Below are positions 16,620 to 24,832 of a stretch of DNA of 64,000 nt, one piece after another. This DNA is from Pelolinea submarina (lineage in GTDB: Bacteria > Chloroflexota > Anaerolineae > Anaerolineales > Anaerolineaceae): contig NZ_AP018437.1 of assembly GCF_003966975.1 (NCBI RefSeq), positions 1,240,001 through 1,304,000 on the forward strand, read 5' to 3'. Under the pieces are notes generated by a model. It made no database searches, was not told the origin of the DNA, and saw only the letters and a program-made list of their open reading frames with translations. Made by a program: the position numbers and the translations under genes. Positions within the stretch are counted from its first letter, which is position 1; the number at the start of each line of letters is the position of its first letter.

Positions 16620-17747
16620 TTAGCGGGCAGCCAGGATTTCCGAGACGATCTTTTGCGCGGCAGTTCCATCGCCATAAGGGTTGGCGGCGTGCGCCATGCG
16701 CGCGTATTCCGCCGGATCGTCCAGAAGATTGCTGGCAGAACTGACAATCATTTCGCGCGAGGTACCCACCAATTTAAGCACGCCGGCCTGCACGCCCTCC
16801 GGGCGTTCGGTTCTTTCACGCAGCACCAGGCAGGGCTTGCCCAGGCCGGTGGCTTCTTCCTGGATGCCGCCCGAATCGGTCAGGATCAGTTTGGCGTGCA
16901 TTTCCAGGTGAACCAGCGGCAGGTATTCCAGCGGCGCCAGCAGGCTAATGTTAGCCACGTCGCCCAAGATTTCCTGTACAGGCGCCTGGATGTTGGGGTT
17001 GAGGTGCACCGGATAGATAAATTCAACCTGGTTGGCGTATTTTTCCGCCAGTTCTTTCAGAGCGGCGCAGATCTCGCGAATAGGCTGGCCGAAGGATTCG
17101 CGCCGGTGGGCAGTTACCAGCACCAGGTCGCGTTCTCCATTGAGGATCCTTTTTTCTTTGAGCAGCGTTTCGATCTCGGCCGGCATGGGCATGCTTTTGA
17201 TTTGGTTAAGCGCGTCAATAATGGTATTGCCGGTGACTTTAATCAACGAGGGAGCTATCCCTTCGTGCAGCAGGTTATCCCTGGCCCAATCAGTAGGCGC
17301 GAAGTGCAGATCGGCGATCACGCCGGCCATGCGGCGGTTGACTTCCTCCGGGAAAGGCTGCCGCTTATCGCCGGTGCGCAAGCCGGCTTCCACGTGGCCG
17401 AATTTGACTTGACGGTAATAAGCGCATACGGCCGCGGCCATCACAGTGGTGGTGTCGCCCTGGGCCAGCAGCCAATCAGGCCGGTATTCTGTCAAAAGCG
17501 GATCCAGATTTGTGAAAATGGCGGCGGTGAGTTCCGCCAGGCTTTGGTCAGCACGCATCAGGTTCAGGTCGCGTGCGGGTTGGATGTGGAATAATGCCAG
17601 CACCTGATCGAGCATCTCGCGGTGCTGGGCGGTAGCCACCACGATGGATTCGATATCCGTGTGACGGTACAGTTCCTGCACGACCGGAGCCATTTTGATG
17701 GCTTCGGGCCGCGTACCGATTACCGTCATGACACGCAATTTGGTCAT
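16620..17747 (-). CDS. wecB: UDP-N-acetylglucosamine 2-epimerase (non-hydrolysing)
   Basis: Interconverts UDP-GlcNAc and UDP-ManNAc in the cytoplasm. Length of 375 aa is typical. It opens with VIGTRPEAIKMAPV, and shows GHVEAGLRTGDK, a PTDWARDNLLHEG segment and the SGGIQEEA motif that binds the UDP-sugar. Its ATG follows immediately after the stop of wecC, so the two are co-transcribed, and together they make UDP-ManNAc uronic acid. Long open frames on the other strand are shadows. The product probably feeds a surface polysaccharide. Confidence 0.95.
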   Translation of the reverse strand: MTKLRVMTVIGTRPEAIKMAPVVQELYRHTDIESIVVATAQHREMLDQVLALFHIQPARDLNLMRADQSLAELTAAIFTNLDPLLTEYRPDWLLAQGDTTTVMAAAVCAYYRQVKFGHVEAGLRTGDKRQPFPEEVNRRMAGVIADLHFAPTDWARDNLLHEGIAPSLIKVTGNTIIDALNQIKSMPMPAEIETLLKEKRILNGERDLVLVTAHRRESFGQPIREICAALKELAEKYANQVEFIYPVHLNPNIQAPVQEILGDVANISLLAPLEYLPLVHLEMHAKLILTDSGGIQEEATGLGKPCLVLRERTERPEGVQAGVLKLVGTSREMIVSSASNLLDDPAEYARMAHAANPYGDGTAAQKIVSEILAAR

Positions 17748-19028
17748 TTAGTTGTTCTTTCCATCTCCGATGTGCAGATAGCGGAAACCGGCTGCCTGCC
17801 AGGCGGCGCGTTCCCACACATTGACGGCATCCACGACCACACTGGCGGCGGTCATGGCTTTGACTTCCTGCGGGACCAGCGCCTTGAATTGCGAATGGCC
17901 CACCAGCAGCAGGATCAGGTCGGCGTCTTTTATAGCCTCTTCCAGGTTGGTAGCCGCTGGTACACCTTCCACCGTGAAATCGGCTTTAAAGGGTTCGTAG
18001 GTGATTACCTGTGCACCGGCGTCGCGCAGTAATTCCACCGCGCTGATAGCGGGCGATTCACGCAAGTCATCCACGTCCGCTTTGTAGGCTAAACCGAGAG
18101 CGGCGATTTTCTTGCCTTTCAACTCGCCGGTCTTGCGGCGCAGAAAATCAACGACGTAAGCGGGTTGTTCGTCGTTCACCCGGCGCGCGCCGAGGATTAG
18201 TTGGGCGTTCTCGGGGGCCGCTTCCACCAGGAACCAGGGGTCCACGCTGATGCAGTGGCCGCCCACGCCGGGGCCGGGGTTGAGGATCTTGACACGCGGG
18301 TGGCGGTTGGCCAGCGCGATGGCTTCCCAGATATCCACCTGGAACTGGTCGGCCAGGCGCGCGAATTCATTGGCAGCCGCGATATTGATATCGCGATAAG
18401 TGTTTTCCATGAGTTTGACCATCTCGGCAGTGGTGGCGTCGGTCATGATGATGTCGCCGGTCACGAAAATACTATAGAGGTCTTTTCCGGCCTGGGCAGA
18501 AGCGGGGGTGATGCCGCCGATCACGCGCGCGTTCTCAATTAACTCGCGCAGAATCTGCCCGGGCAGCACCCGTTCGGGTGAGTAAGCCAGGTCGAAATCC
18601 GTACCGGCTTTCAGGCCGCTTTTTTCCAAAATAGGCGCGACCACATCCACGGTAGTGCGCGGTGGGGAGGTGGATTCCAAAATGACCAGGTTGCCGGACT
18701 TCAGGTGCGGCACAATCGCCTCAGCCGCAGCTTTGACGAAATCCAAATCAGCCCGTTTGTCTTCCTTGAAAGGGGTTGGAACGGCAATGATGAATGCGTC
18801 GGCGGGTTCCGGCTGGCTGTGCACGACCAGATTGCCGGATTGCACGGCAGCCTGAACCAGCGTGCGCAGGCCCGGTTCGAATAAATGCACCTCGCCGTGG
18901 TTGAGTTTTTCGACAATTTCCGGGTTGATATCCACGCCCACCACATGCAGTCCATGGGTGGCGAAAGTGCTGGCGGTGGGTAGACCGATGTATCCTAATC
19001 CAACAACGCAAAGAGTTTTATACGCCAA
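17748..19028 (-). CDS. wecC: UDP-N-acetyl-D-mannosamine dehydrogenase
   Basis: Oxidises UDP-ManNAc to UDP-ManNAcA with two NAD+. The frame is open from 19157, but the TTG at 19028 is preferred: AGGAG lies eight bases upstream and it places the Rossmann motif VVGLGYIGLP near residue 7, as in homologues. The resulting 426 aa is a normal length. The catalytic Cys is in GVGGHCISVDP. The C-terminal UDP-binding domain starts near KKIAALGLAYKADVDDLR. It is the first gene of the wecC-wecB pair and diverges from the ceramidase-like gene 85 bases away. GlcNAc-type UDP-sugar dehydrogenases are a possible alternative, but the wecB neighbour favours ManNAc. Confidence 0.92.
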   Translation of the reverse strand: MAYKTLCVVGLGYIGLPTASTFATHGLHVVGVDINPEIVEKLNHGEVHLFEPGLRTLVQAAVQSGNLVVHSQPEPADAFIIAVPTPFKEDKRADLDFVKAAAEAIVPHLKSGNLVILESTSPPRTTVDVVAPILEKSGLKAGTDFDLAYSPERVLPGQILRELIENARVIGGITPASAQAGKDLYSIFVTGDIIMTDATTAEMVKLMENTYRDINIAAANEFARLADQFQVDIWEAIALANRHPRVKILNPGPGVGGHCISVDPWFLVEAAPENAQLILGARRVNDEQPAYVVDFLRRKTGELKGKKIAALGLAYKADVDDLRESPAISAVELLRDAGAQVITYEPFKADFTVEGVPAATNLEEAIKDADLILLLVGHSQFKALVPQEVKAMTAASVVVDAVNVWERAAWQAAGFRYLHIGDGKNN

Positions 19029-19113
19029 AATGCTTTCTCCTGAATTATTTCGGTTTTTATTATCCCATAATTCATCACTATAATTATAAAAACATCGGGA
19101 AATTACGACGAGT

Positions 19114-19890
19114 ATGCTGCGCATCCTGCTTTCTATTTTGAGAATTAACTGGCTCAACTACCGTCCTGCGGACTGTTTGCCCTACGCCTGTTTTTGCGAG
19201 AAGATAGGCACGGGATTGATCCGCCAGCCTGTCAACGCATATACCAACCTGGGTTATATCCTGGTCGGTATTTTGGTGCTGGTATTTCTCAGGAGAACCG
19301 GCTCTTCACACCAATTGCAATCCTCTATTTCAGGTTTACCGCGCCGTATTCTGATCTTATTTGGCATTGCTTATGTTGCGGTCGGGATCGGGTCGTTCAT
19401 CTACCACGCGTCCTTCATCTTTTTAGGTGAAGAATTGGACGATGATTCCATGTACATGATCGGCATATTCCTGGTGCTGTTTGAAACCGCGCGCATCCAT
19501 AAGCTTTCGGTGAAGCAATTCCTTTGGATTTATTTTTCTCTAAATATCCTGTTTGAGGCTGCAATTTACATCTTCCCGGTTATTCGCGGGATGCTCTTTG
19601 CCGTTCTGATGGTCATTTCTTTCACGATTGAACTTTATGCGCGCAGGCAAGCGGAATTGAAAGATGAGGTTCGTTTGACCGATATTGCCAATCTGCTCTT
19701 CCTGCTGGCATATTTGATCTGGATATTGGATAAAACGCACTTGCTGTGCTATCCGGAATCCCTTTTCCAGGGGCATGCTATCTGGCACCTGGTAACCGCC
19801 TATGCCGGTTGGGTGATGTTCAAAGCGATGGATTGCGAGTATGATCCCGCAAGGATTTCAAGCAGGGCTACCTATAACCAAAAATGGTAG
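19114..19890 (+). CDS. Ceramidase-like membrane protein (CREST superfamily)
   Basis: A 258-aa protein with about seven hydrophobic helices. Conserved polar spots match the alkaline ceramidase/CREST pattern: PADCLPYACFCE near the N-terminus, NAYTNLGYILVG, a Ser and His in GSFIYHAS, Asp in LDDDSMYM and a C-terminal GHAIWHLVTAYA with two His. CREST proteins are membrane hydrolases that use a zinc ion held by Asp and His residues. In bacteria without known sphingolipids the substrate is unclear. It ends 19 bases inside the convergent acetyltransferase gene. Confidence 0.75.
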   Translation: MLRILLSILRINWLNYRPADCLPYACFCEKIGTGLIRQPVNAYTNLGYILVGILVLVFLRRTGSSHQLQSSISGLPRRILILFGIAYVAVGIGSFIYHASFIFLGEELDDDSMYMIGIFLVLFETARIHKLSVKQFLWIYFSLNILFEAAIYIFPVIRGMLFAVLMVISFTIELYARRQAELKDEVRLTDIANLLFLLAYLIWILDKTHLLCYPESLFQGHAIWHLVTAYAGWVMFKAMDCEYDPARISSRATYNQKW

Positions 19891-20582
19891 AAGTATTCCA
19901 ATTGGTTGGTCTCATAGCCGCATTTGCGATAAAGACGGCAGGCGGCCTGATTATCGGCTTGGGTGACCACGCGGGCATGGTTGAGGCCGCGCCCGCGGTA
20001 CCAGTTTTGCGCGGCGGATACCAAAGCCTGGCCTAAATGTTCCCCGCGGAAAGCGGCATCCACGGCAATCAGGCCAATTTCACCGTATCTTTCCCTGCCG
20101 GAAACCGATACAAAACCGGCCGGAATCTCTTTTGTGAAAGCTACCAATACCTCATCTGCTAATTCATGGGTGAGCGATTTTCGCATCCATTCTTTATAAA
20201 GGGCGACAAATTTATCCCGCGGGAATAATGGGTCGCGCGCGAACCGGGAGTATTCACCGGCTTGTACAGCCAGATCAAGCATGATTTGCTGGGGAATGTC
20301 TTGTGTATAACCGGTTACCTTAATACCGGGAGGAACCGGTAATGACGGGCATTGATCCAAATTTGCTTCAAAGACCGCTTTTTTATCGACCAATTGTCCT
20401 CCGAGCGAACGCACATCGAACGATACTTCTTCAGAGGACGCCCAATAAACCAGGCGCGTGTTTTTGGAACGCAGATTTTGCAGGCTGCTGGTTAGTTGAT
20501 TTATATCCAGATGCCGGTCCAGTATGCGCGCGGTTTTGAATCCGAAAAATTCAGAATCCCATTTGAGAATTTCAGTGTTCAT
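19872..20582 (-). CDS. GNAT N-acetyltransferase, WecD/RffC-like
   Basis: I use the ATG at 20582; an upstream in-frame start adds four residues. The 236-aa protein opens with EILKWDSEFFGFKTARI, very like the first residues of WecD/RffC, which acetylates dTDP-4-amino-4,6-dideoxygalactose. The C-terminal GNAT fold shows IGLIAVDAAFRGEHLGQALVS (acetyl-CoA loop) and VTQADNQAACRLYRKCGY. Its position beside wecC-wecB supports a role in amino-sugar modification, though the immediate neighbour is the convergent ceramidase-like gene. Acceptor specificity is inferred only from the N-terminus and the context. Confidence 0.78.
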   Translation of the reverse strand: MNTEILKWDSEFFGFKTARILDRHLDINQLTSSLQNLRSKNTRLVYWASSEEVSFDVRSLGGQLVDKKAVFEANLDQCPSLPVPPGIKVTGYTQDIPQQIMLDLAVQAGEYSRFARDPLFPRDKFVALYKEWMRKSLTHELADEVLVAFTKEIPAGFVSVSGRERYGEIGLIAVDAAFRGEHLGQALVSAAQNWYRGRGLNHARVVTQADNQAACRLYRKCGYETNQLEYFYHFWL

Positions 20583-20767
20583 TGATATTACCAATTATGA
20601 CATAAATCGGGCAATCTGAAGAAACCGTCATTCAGACAGGTGCATAAACCATGCTCTTCGGTTGGTAATAGATGCCGCTTACACCTGCCTTATATTGGAA
20701 GAATCCTCCAGGATACTAACCCGCATTATAAAAATATGCCATAATTCAGACACAAGGATTGGATAAG

Positions 20768-21055
20768 ATGAAGATTTTGGTTTTGGAACGAGAAAAACCG
20801 GATTTAACCCCGGCAGAGGTGCAGCCGCATCTTATGGATGAGGCGCGCGCGGCTTGGAAACTGGTGCAGGAAGGGACCTTTCGCGAGATGTACTTCACGG
20901 CCGAGGAGCACACCGCGGTGATCATGCTGGAAGCGGATTCCGTAGAGACAGCGAGGGAGATCCTGGCTGACCTGCCGCTGGTACGCGCAGGCCTGATCGA
21001 GTTCGAGGTCATCCCCCTGCGCCCGTATGATGGCTTTGCGCGTTTATTTAGCTGA
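20768..21055 (+). CDS. Small dimeric alpha/beta-barrel protein (YciI/muconolactone-isomerase-like)
   Basis: A 95-aa protein; the ATG at 20768 has AAGGA nine bases upstream, so it is preferred over an in-frame TTG at 20759. The pattern MKILVLEREKP, AAWKLVQEGTFREMYF, AVIMLEADSVETAREILADLPLV and LIEFEVIPLRPY matches small ferredoxin-like barrel proteins that dimerise. Family members are variously annotated as YciI-like or muconolactone-isomerase-like and most have no proven reaction. It stands alone between convergent and divergent neighbours. Confidence 0.7.
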   Translation: MKILVLEREKPDLTPAEVQPHLMDEARAAWKLVQEGTFREMYFTAEEHTAVIMLEADSVETAREILADLPLVRAGLIEFEVIPLRPYDGFARLFS

Positions 21056-21065
21056 CTGCTTGACA

Positions 21066-21098
21066 TAAAAAAAGACAGCCATTTTGCGGCTGCTTCTT
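21066..21098 (-). terminator. Terminator of the two-component operon
   Basis: Read on the minus strand, GCAGCC and GGCTGT (one G-U pair) enclose GCAAAAT and are followed by CTTTTTTTATG. It lies about 55 bases after the stop of the response regulator. Confidence 0.72.
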
Positions 21099-21150
21099 TC
21101 GGTTTATAAAATAGTTGCAGATCCTGTCCACTCTCCAATATCGGAATCGA

Positions 21151-21870
21151 TCACCCGCTGATCTTCACCGGGTGAATGAAGCGATATCCCTGTTGGGGAA
21201 TGGTCTCGATATAGCGCGGTTCGCCGGTCTGGTCCTTGAGCGCTTTGCGCAGCTCGACGATACGCGAATCCACCGCGCGCGTATCGACCACGTTTTCCCA
21301 GCCCCACACGATTTCCAGCAGCCGTTCGCGGCTGAGAACCTCATCGGGGTGTGTGACCAGGTATTCCAGCAGAATGAAGGCGCGCCGGGTCAGGTGCAGC
21401 AGCTCGCCCTGGTAATACGCTTCGCGGCGCTGGCGGTTCACGATCAGGTCGCCGGCTGAAATCATCCAGGCATTGGTGAGCGAGGGCTGGTAAAGCCGGC
21501 TGCGGCGCAGCACAGATTTGATACGCGCGACCAATTCCATGGGGTCGAAGGGTTTGTTGATGTAATCATCGGCGCCCTCTTCCAGCGTCAGGATCTTTTC
21601 GTAAGTGGTGCCTACCTGGGTGAGCATGATGACCGGGATGGTGAGCTTGGCGGTGCGCATCTGGCGCAGAAACTCGCGTCCGTCCATCTCCGGCATGATC
21701 ACGTCGCATACGATCAGATCCGGCGGAGTGACTTGTATGCGCTTAAGGGCCAACGCGCCGTTGGACGCGGATTCACATTCGAACCCGCAGCGTTCCAAAA
21801 AGGGATTCAAGGAATTGATGATATCTTTATCATCGTCCACGATCAGGATATGCGTATTTTTCTCGCTCAT
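21151..21870 (-). CDS. OmpR/PhoB-family response regulator
   Basis: A 239-aa regulator. The receiver domain (1-122) is complete: acidic cluster D12-D13-D14, phospho-acceptor D56 in IVCDVIMPEMDG, and K106 in INKPF. A winged-helix domain follows (LTRRAFILLEYLVTHPDEVLSRERLL, then VDSRIVELRKAL and GYRF). It is the last gene of an operon whose first gene is a histidine kinase; two other genes lie between. It is probably phosphorylated by that kinase. The nine-base gap to the upstream gene supports co-transcription, and a terminator follows. Confidence 0.94.
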   Translation of the reverse strand: MSEKNTHILIVDDDKDIINSLNPFLERCGFECESASNGALALKRIQVTPPDLIVCDVIMPEMDGREFLRQMRTAKLTIPVIMLTQVGTTYEKILTLEEGADDYINKPFDPMELVARIKSVLRRSRLYQPSLTNAWMISAGDLIVNRQRREAYYQGELLHLTRRAFILLEYLVTHPDEVLSRERLLEIVWGWENVVDTRAVDSRIVELRKALKDQTGEPRYIETIPQQGYRFIHPVKISG

Positions 21871-21879
21871 GTGCTGTCT

Positions 21880-22371
21880 TTAATTCAGGATGGCCGGAAA
21901 GATTGTCTTATCTGCCTTTTCTCGCTTCCCATTTGGGTTGTAAACACTTTTCAGGATCATTGTCAGGATCGGTTTCAGAATCATCATCAGAACTCCCGCG
22001 CTGAGACCGAATAGAATGAGCGCGGCAAAGAAATTCTCTTTCACCATGTTTATAAATACCGGTAGGGCAATCACCAAAGCGGCGATTACGCTGATACTTT
22101 CGGCGACTTCCTTTTGTTTTCCGGCGTAGTTCCAGGATTGGAAATAGCTACATTTGGGGCAGGGCAGCGACGGCAGTTCACTGAAATCGTTGTTTCTAAA
22201 CTTGGCAATTTTACGGTCCAATTTGGGTTTCAATCCGTGCTGGCTGAATTCATCCAAAAGCGTGCGTTCTGCGACGATGGCGGCCTTGCTTTGATATTCA
22301 TTGCCGCAGGATTCACAGGTGATATTAACCAGGAATGTGGCTGTTTGAGATACTTCGACTTTGTATGACAT
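21880..22371 (-). CDS. Zinc-ribbon membrane protein of unknown function
   Basis: A 163-aa protein with GAGGAG before its ATG. Two CxxC pairs, CESCG near residue 19 and CPKC near residue 75, are spaced to form one zinc ribbon. Two hydrophobic helices follow (about residues 95-115 and 118-142), then a basic C-terminus. I recognise no named family. It sits between a lipoprotein gene (19 bases) and the response regulator (9 bases), so it belongs to the two-component operon and may be an accessory or target of the signalling system. Confidence 0.68.
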   Translation of the reverse strand: MSYKVEVSQTATFLVNITCESCGNEYQSKAAIVAERTLLDEFSQHGLKPKLDRKIAKFRNNDFSELPSLPCPKCSYFQSWNYAGKQKEVAESISVIAALVIALPVFINMVKENFFAALILFGLSAGVLMMILKPILTMILKSVYNPNGKREKADKTIFPAILN

Positions 22372-22390
22372 GTGATTCTCCTCTGTTGTT

Positions 22391-23410
22391 TTATTCAGGT
22401 TGTGATGGTTTTTTAATATAGGTGAATGGAATAGATGCTGCTAATTGGCCGTCCACCCAAAACAATGCACGGTAATCTCCTTCGTGGAGATGCTGCCAGG
22501 AATAGCCCCACACCGGGAAGAAAAAACCGGTATGCCATTCACCCATCTGCGGCATGAAGAGAAACTCTTTCATGTAGATCACTTTACGATAGTGCTCATC
22601 GTATAGGCCGACTTTTAAATTGCGGATCAAACTGATGATGTCTGCGTGAAAACAATAGCCCAGTTCAGTTTCAATCAGCGGGTTGGTACCCTCGTAAGGC
22701 GGCTGGCAGGTGGTCATTTCCAGGGTGTAGAAATATTTGTCGGTCAATTCCGGCTGCAATTCCAGCGAGGGTGTATCCATCTGTTCCGCGATCGGGAATT
22801 CCTCAGGCAGCTTGTCGTAGATTATTTTTGCCAGGCGGTAGACGTTTTCTTCGGTCACGAAAGGGTGAAAACCGCGCAGATCAACGATCACAATCATGTT
22901 GTTCTTGTAAAAGCGATAGCTGTAATCGTTTTCCGTCTCGCTTTGCATATGGAGGCGCAGCGAGTAATCGCCCAGGGACATATCGGGCGGGGTGGCTTCG
23001 AATAGGTTGCCGTGATGACCGGTGCGCAGCATTTCCGGCTTGGCGGGTACCGGACTTTGGATGATGTCCTGCGCGACGAATATGTTCGCGTCGTAGGAGT
23101 CGTATTGGCGGATGTGGGCGATGCCGTACAGCGTTCCGGGATTCTCCAGGTAGGAGACGAACATCGTCTTTTTATTGTCCGCGACGAAGTTCACGTCCTG
23201 CGGCAGGTCGGATTCACTGAAGAAATAATCGTCCGGGTTAAAGACACCGGCTTGTGTTTCGGCTGTACTTTCAATAGATGGGGCAGGGGTGGAGGTGCCG
23301 GCAGGCGAAGCGTTTTCTTCCGGCATGATTACTTTTATCTCGATCTCCTGGCAGCCAGCCATTAAAAGAGTTGTGGTAATTAGCACGATACAAATATTTC
23401 TTCTCTTCAA
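22391..23410 (-). CDS. Lipoprotein of unknown function in the two-component operon
   Basis: A 339-aa protein starting at TTG after GAGGA. The N-terminus is a lipoprotein signal with lipobox LLMAGC, followed by a Ser/Thr/Pro linker and a soluble domain of about 280 residues with no family I recognise. Aromatic-rich segments (YSYRFYKNN, GYSWQHLHEGDYRALFW) suggest a beta-rich fold. Its location between a sensor kinase and its regulator suggests an extracytoplasmic sensor or output of that system. A TTG start may keep expression low. Confidence 0.68.
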   Translation of the reverse strand: MKRRNICIVLITTTLLMAGCQEIEIKVIMPEENASPAGTSTPAPSIESTAETQAGVFNPDDYFFSESDLPQDVNFVADNKKTMFVSYLENPGTLYGIAHIRQYDSYDANIFVAQDIIQSPVPAKPEMLRTGHHGNLFEATPPDMSLGDYSLRLHMQSETENDYSYRFYKNNMIVIVDLRGFHPFVTEENVYRLAKIIYDKLPEEFPIAEQMDTPSLELQPELTDKYFYTLEMTTCQPPYEGTNPLIETELGYCFHADIISLIRNLKVGLYDEHYRKVIYMKEFLFMPQMGEWHTGFFFPVWGYSWQHLHEGDYRALFWVDGQLAASIPFTYIKKPSQPE

Positions 23411-23477
23411 TTCATCCTCACGTTAATAGTTTCTCAAAATTGCCGCAATCTCAGGTGTAAGGCTTGTAACAAATTTG

Positions 23478-23597
23478 CTACGAGAGCGAATCCGGTGTTT
23501 CCTGCGCACAGAAAATGAAGGGCAACACTGCTGCCAAAAGTTTGATCAACCAGAATTTCTTTTTCAGGGATTCTTGCGAATAATGAATTTGTTCCAC
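23478..23597 (-). CDS. Candidate 39-aa membrane peptide after the histidine kinase
   Basis: A GTG at 23597 follows the kinase TGA by eight bases and has AAGGA just upstream, closer than ideal. It encodes 39 residues: a polar start, a basic KKK, a hydrophobic stretch (WLIKLLAAVLPFIF) and a Cys. The arrangement resembles translationally coupled small membrane peptides. The evidence is position and hydropathy only; without conservation it could be chance. Confidence 0.28.
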   Translation of the reverse strand: MEQIHYSQESLKKKFWLIKLLAAVLPFIFCAQETPDSLS

Positions 23598-23605
23598 GCT
23601 TCCTT

Positions 23606-24556
23606 TCAATCCAGCAGGGCAGGTTTTTGTTTGCGGAGTTCCAAAGTGAAGACAGTTCCTTTGTCTTCCTGGCTGCGAATATCGCACTTGCCACCCAGTC
23701 TTCTCATGATCGTTTCTACGATGGATAATCCCAGCCCGTTGCCCGATACCCCGCGTGAATTTTTTGCGCGGTAAAGTTTGCCCCACACCTTGTCGAGCTC
23801 TTCCACCGGAATGCCAATACCGCTGTCGGCGATCTCGATAAAAATGGATTCGCGGTTTTCGTAGGCGCGAATTTCGATGTTACCGTTCTCCGGTGTATAT
23901 TTCATGGCGTTGTCCAACATATTAGTGAGGCACAGGTAAAGCAGGTCTCCATCCGTGTACAGGTCGGGCAGCTGCCAGGGGGCGCTTGGCAGTGACAGGA
24001 TCATCTCTTTGTTCGCTCCGGCCGGGTTGGTGGAGGCGTCTGCGGCCAATTGTTCCAGCAATTGATGGATATTGACGTGCATTAATTCAATTTCATAAGT
24101 TTCCAGTTCGGCCAGTTTGCGCAGATCCAAAATCAACCGGTTGATGCGTTCGGTTAACGCGCCGATCTGGGTCAGGCTCTTTTGGAAATCGGCCTGGCTG
24201 CGTTTGGGTTTGATATCGCCGGCCAGCTGGTCCAGATATGTGTTCGCGGTTTTAATGGCGGAGAGCGGATTTTTCAATTCATGGTCCAGACGCATCAGGA
24301 ATTGTTTGTGTTCCTCTTTTTCGTGATTCAACAATGCCCGGGCGCGAGCAGCCTGTTTGACTGAAAGGCGCAGGTATAAAAAGAAAGTCAGGCTGACCAG
24401 GACGCTCACAAAAATGAGCAAACTGGCGATATCAATATGGATGAAAAGGACTGGGATATTCTGGCCGAATTTGATTTTAATAATCAGGGCGGCGGCCAGG
24501 CCAAAGACCAGGGACAGCAGGGCGGGGATGTATGTGGAAAATTTTCCGATTTTCAT
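23606..24556 (-). CDS. Membrane-bound sensor histidine kinase
   Basis: A 316-aa kinase with two N-terminal helices (about residues 9-28 and 42-62) separated by only a short loop, so it has almost no extracytoplasmic sensor. The dimerisation helix carries H92 in RLDHELKNPLSA. The ATPase domain shows the N box in LTNMLDNAMKYTPENG and glycine boxes DSGIGIP and GNGLGLS. It probably phosphorylates the OmpR-type regulator at the end of the same operon. Lack of a sensor domain suggests that the operon's lipoprotein or zinc-ribbon protein provides the signal. It is the first gene of the operon. Confidence 0.92.
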   Translation of the reverse strand: MKIGKFSTYIPALLSLVFGLAAALIIKIKFGQNIPVLFIHIDIASLLIFVSVLVSLTFFLYLRLSVKQAARARALLNHEKEEHKQFLMRLDHELKNPLSAIKTANTYLDQLAGDIKPKRSQADFQKSLTQIGALTERINRLILDLRKLAELETYEIELMHVNIHQLLEQLAADASTNPAGANKEMILSLPSAPWQLPDLYTDGDLLYLCLTNMLDNAMKYTPENGNIEIRAYENRESIFIEIADSGIGIPVEELDKVWGKLYRAKNSRGVSGNGLGLSIVETIMRRLGGKCDIRSQEDKGTVFTLELRKQKPALLD

Positions 24557-24611
24557 GAATTCTTCATCAGGTAGTCTCGTTGAGTGGTCGGACTGTCGTC
24601 CCGTATATTTT

Positions 24612-24617
24612 ATTATA
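24612..24617 (-). promoter_or_regulatory. Probable -10 element of the two-component operon
   Basis: TATAAT on the minus strand, 55 bases before the kinase ATG. I see no strong -35, which fits an activator-dependent promoter. Confidence 0.35.
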
Positions 24618-24707
24618 GATAATTGCGAGTTCGGTTGATTTCACATGAATATGAAGGTTTTGTGTGTGGGGATTGCGATGTTGGGAAAGTAATCCCTTGT
24701 GAATCAA

Positions 24708-24746
24708 TATGCACATCCTGTATGCGCATATCGTATGGATGCCAAA
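24708..24746. repeat. Three tandem 13-bp direct repeats upstream of the two-component operon
   Basis: TATGCACATCCTG, TATGCGCATATCG and TATGGATGCCAAA begin at 24708, 24721 and 24734, an exact 13-bp period. Copies 1 and 2 match at 8 of the first 9 bases; copy 3 keeps TATG. They lie about 90-130 bases upstream of the -10 on the minus strand. They could bind the response regulator. Confidence 0.5.
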
Positions 24747-24764
24747 AATATGTGTAAAAAAAGG

Positions 24765-24801
24765 GTTAAATAAAACGGCAGGTATCATAGACCTGCCGTT
24801 T
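24765..24801 (-). terminator. Terminator of the 24833-25618 lipoprotein gene
   Basis: AAACGGCAGGT and ACCTGCCGTTT form a perfect 11-bp stem around a 7-base loop; the minus strand continues into TATTT. Confidence 0.85.
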
Positions 24802-24832
24802 AACTTATGAGTCAGGGTGTACGCGAAAATCC

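Noticed and set aside
16587..17594. 335-codon open frame on the plus strand
   Set aside because: It lies entirely antisense to wecB, whose protein motifs are clear; its translation is low-complexity and matches no family.
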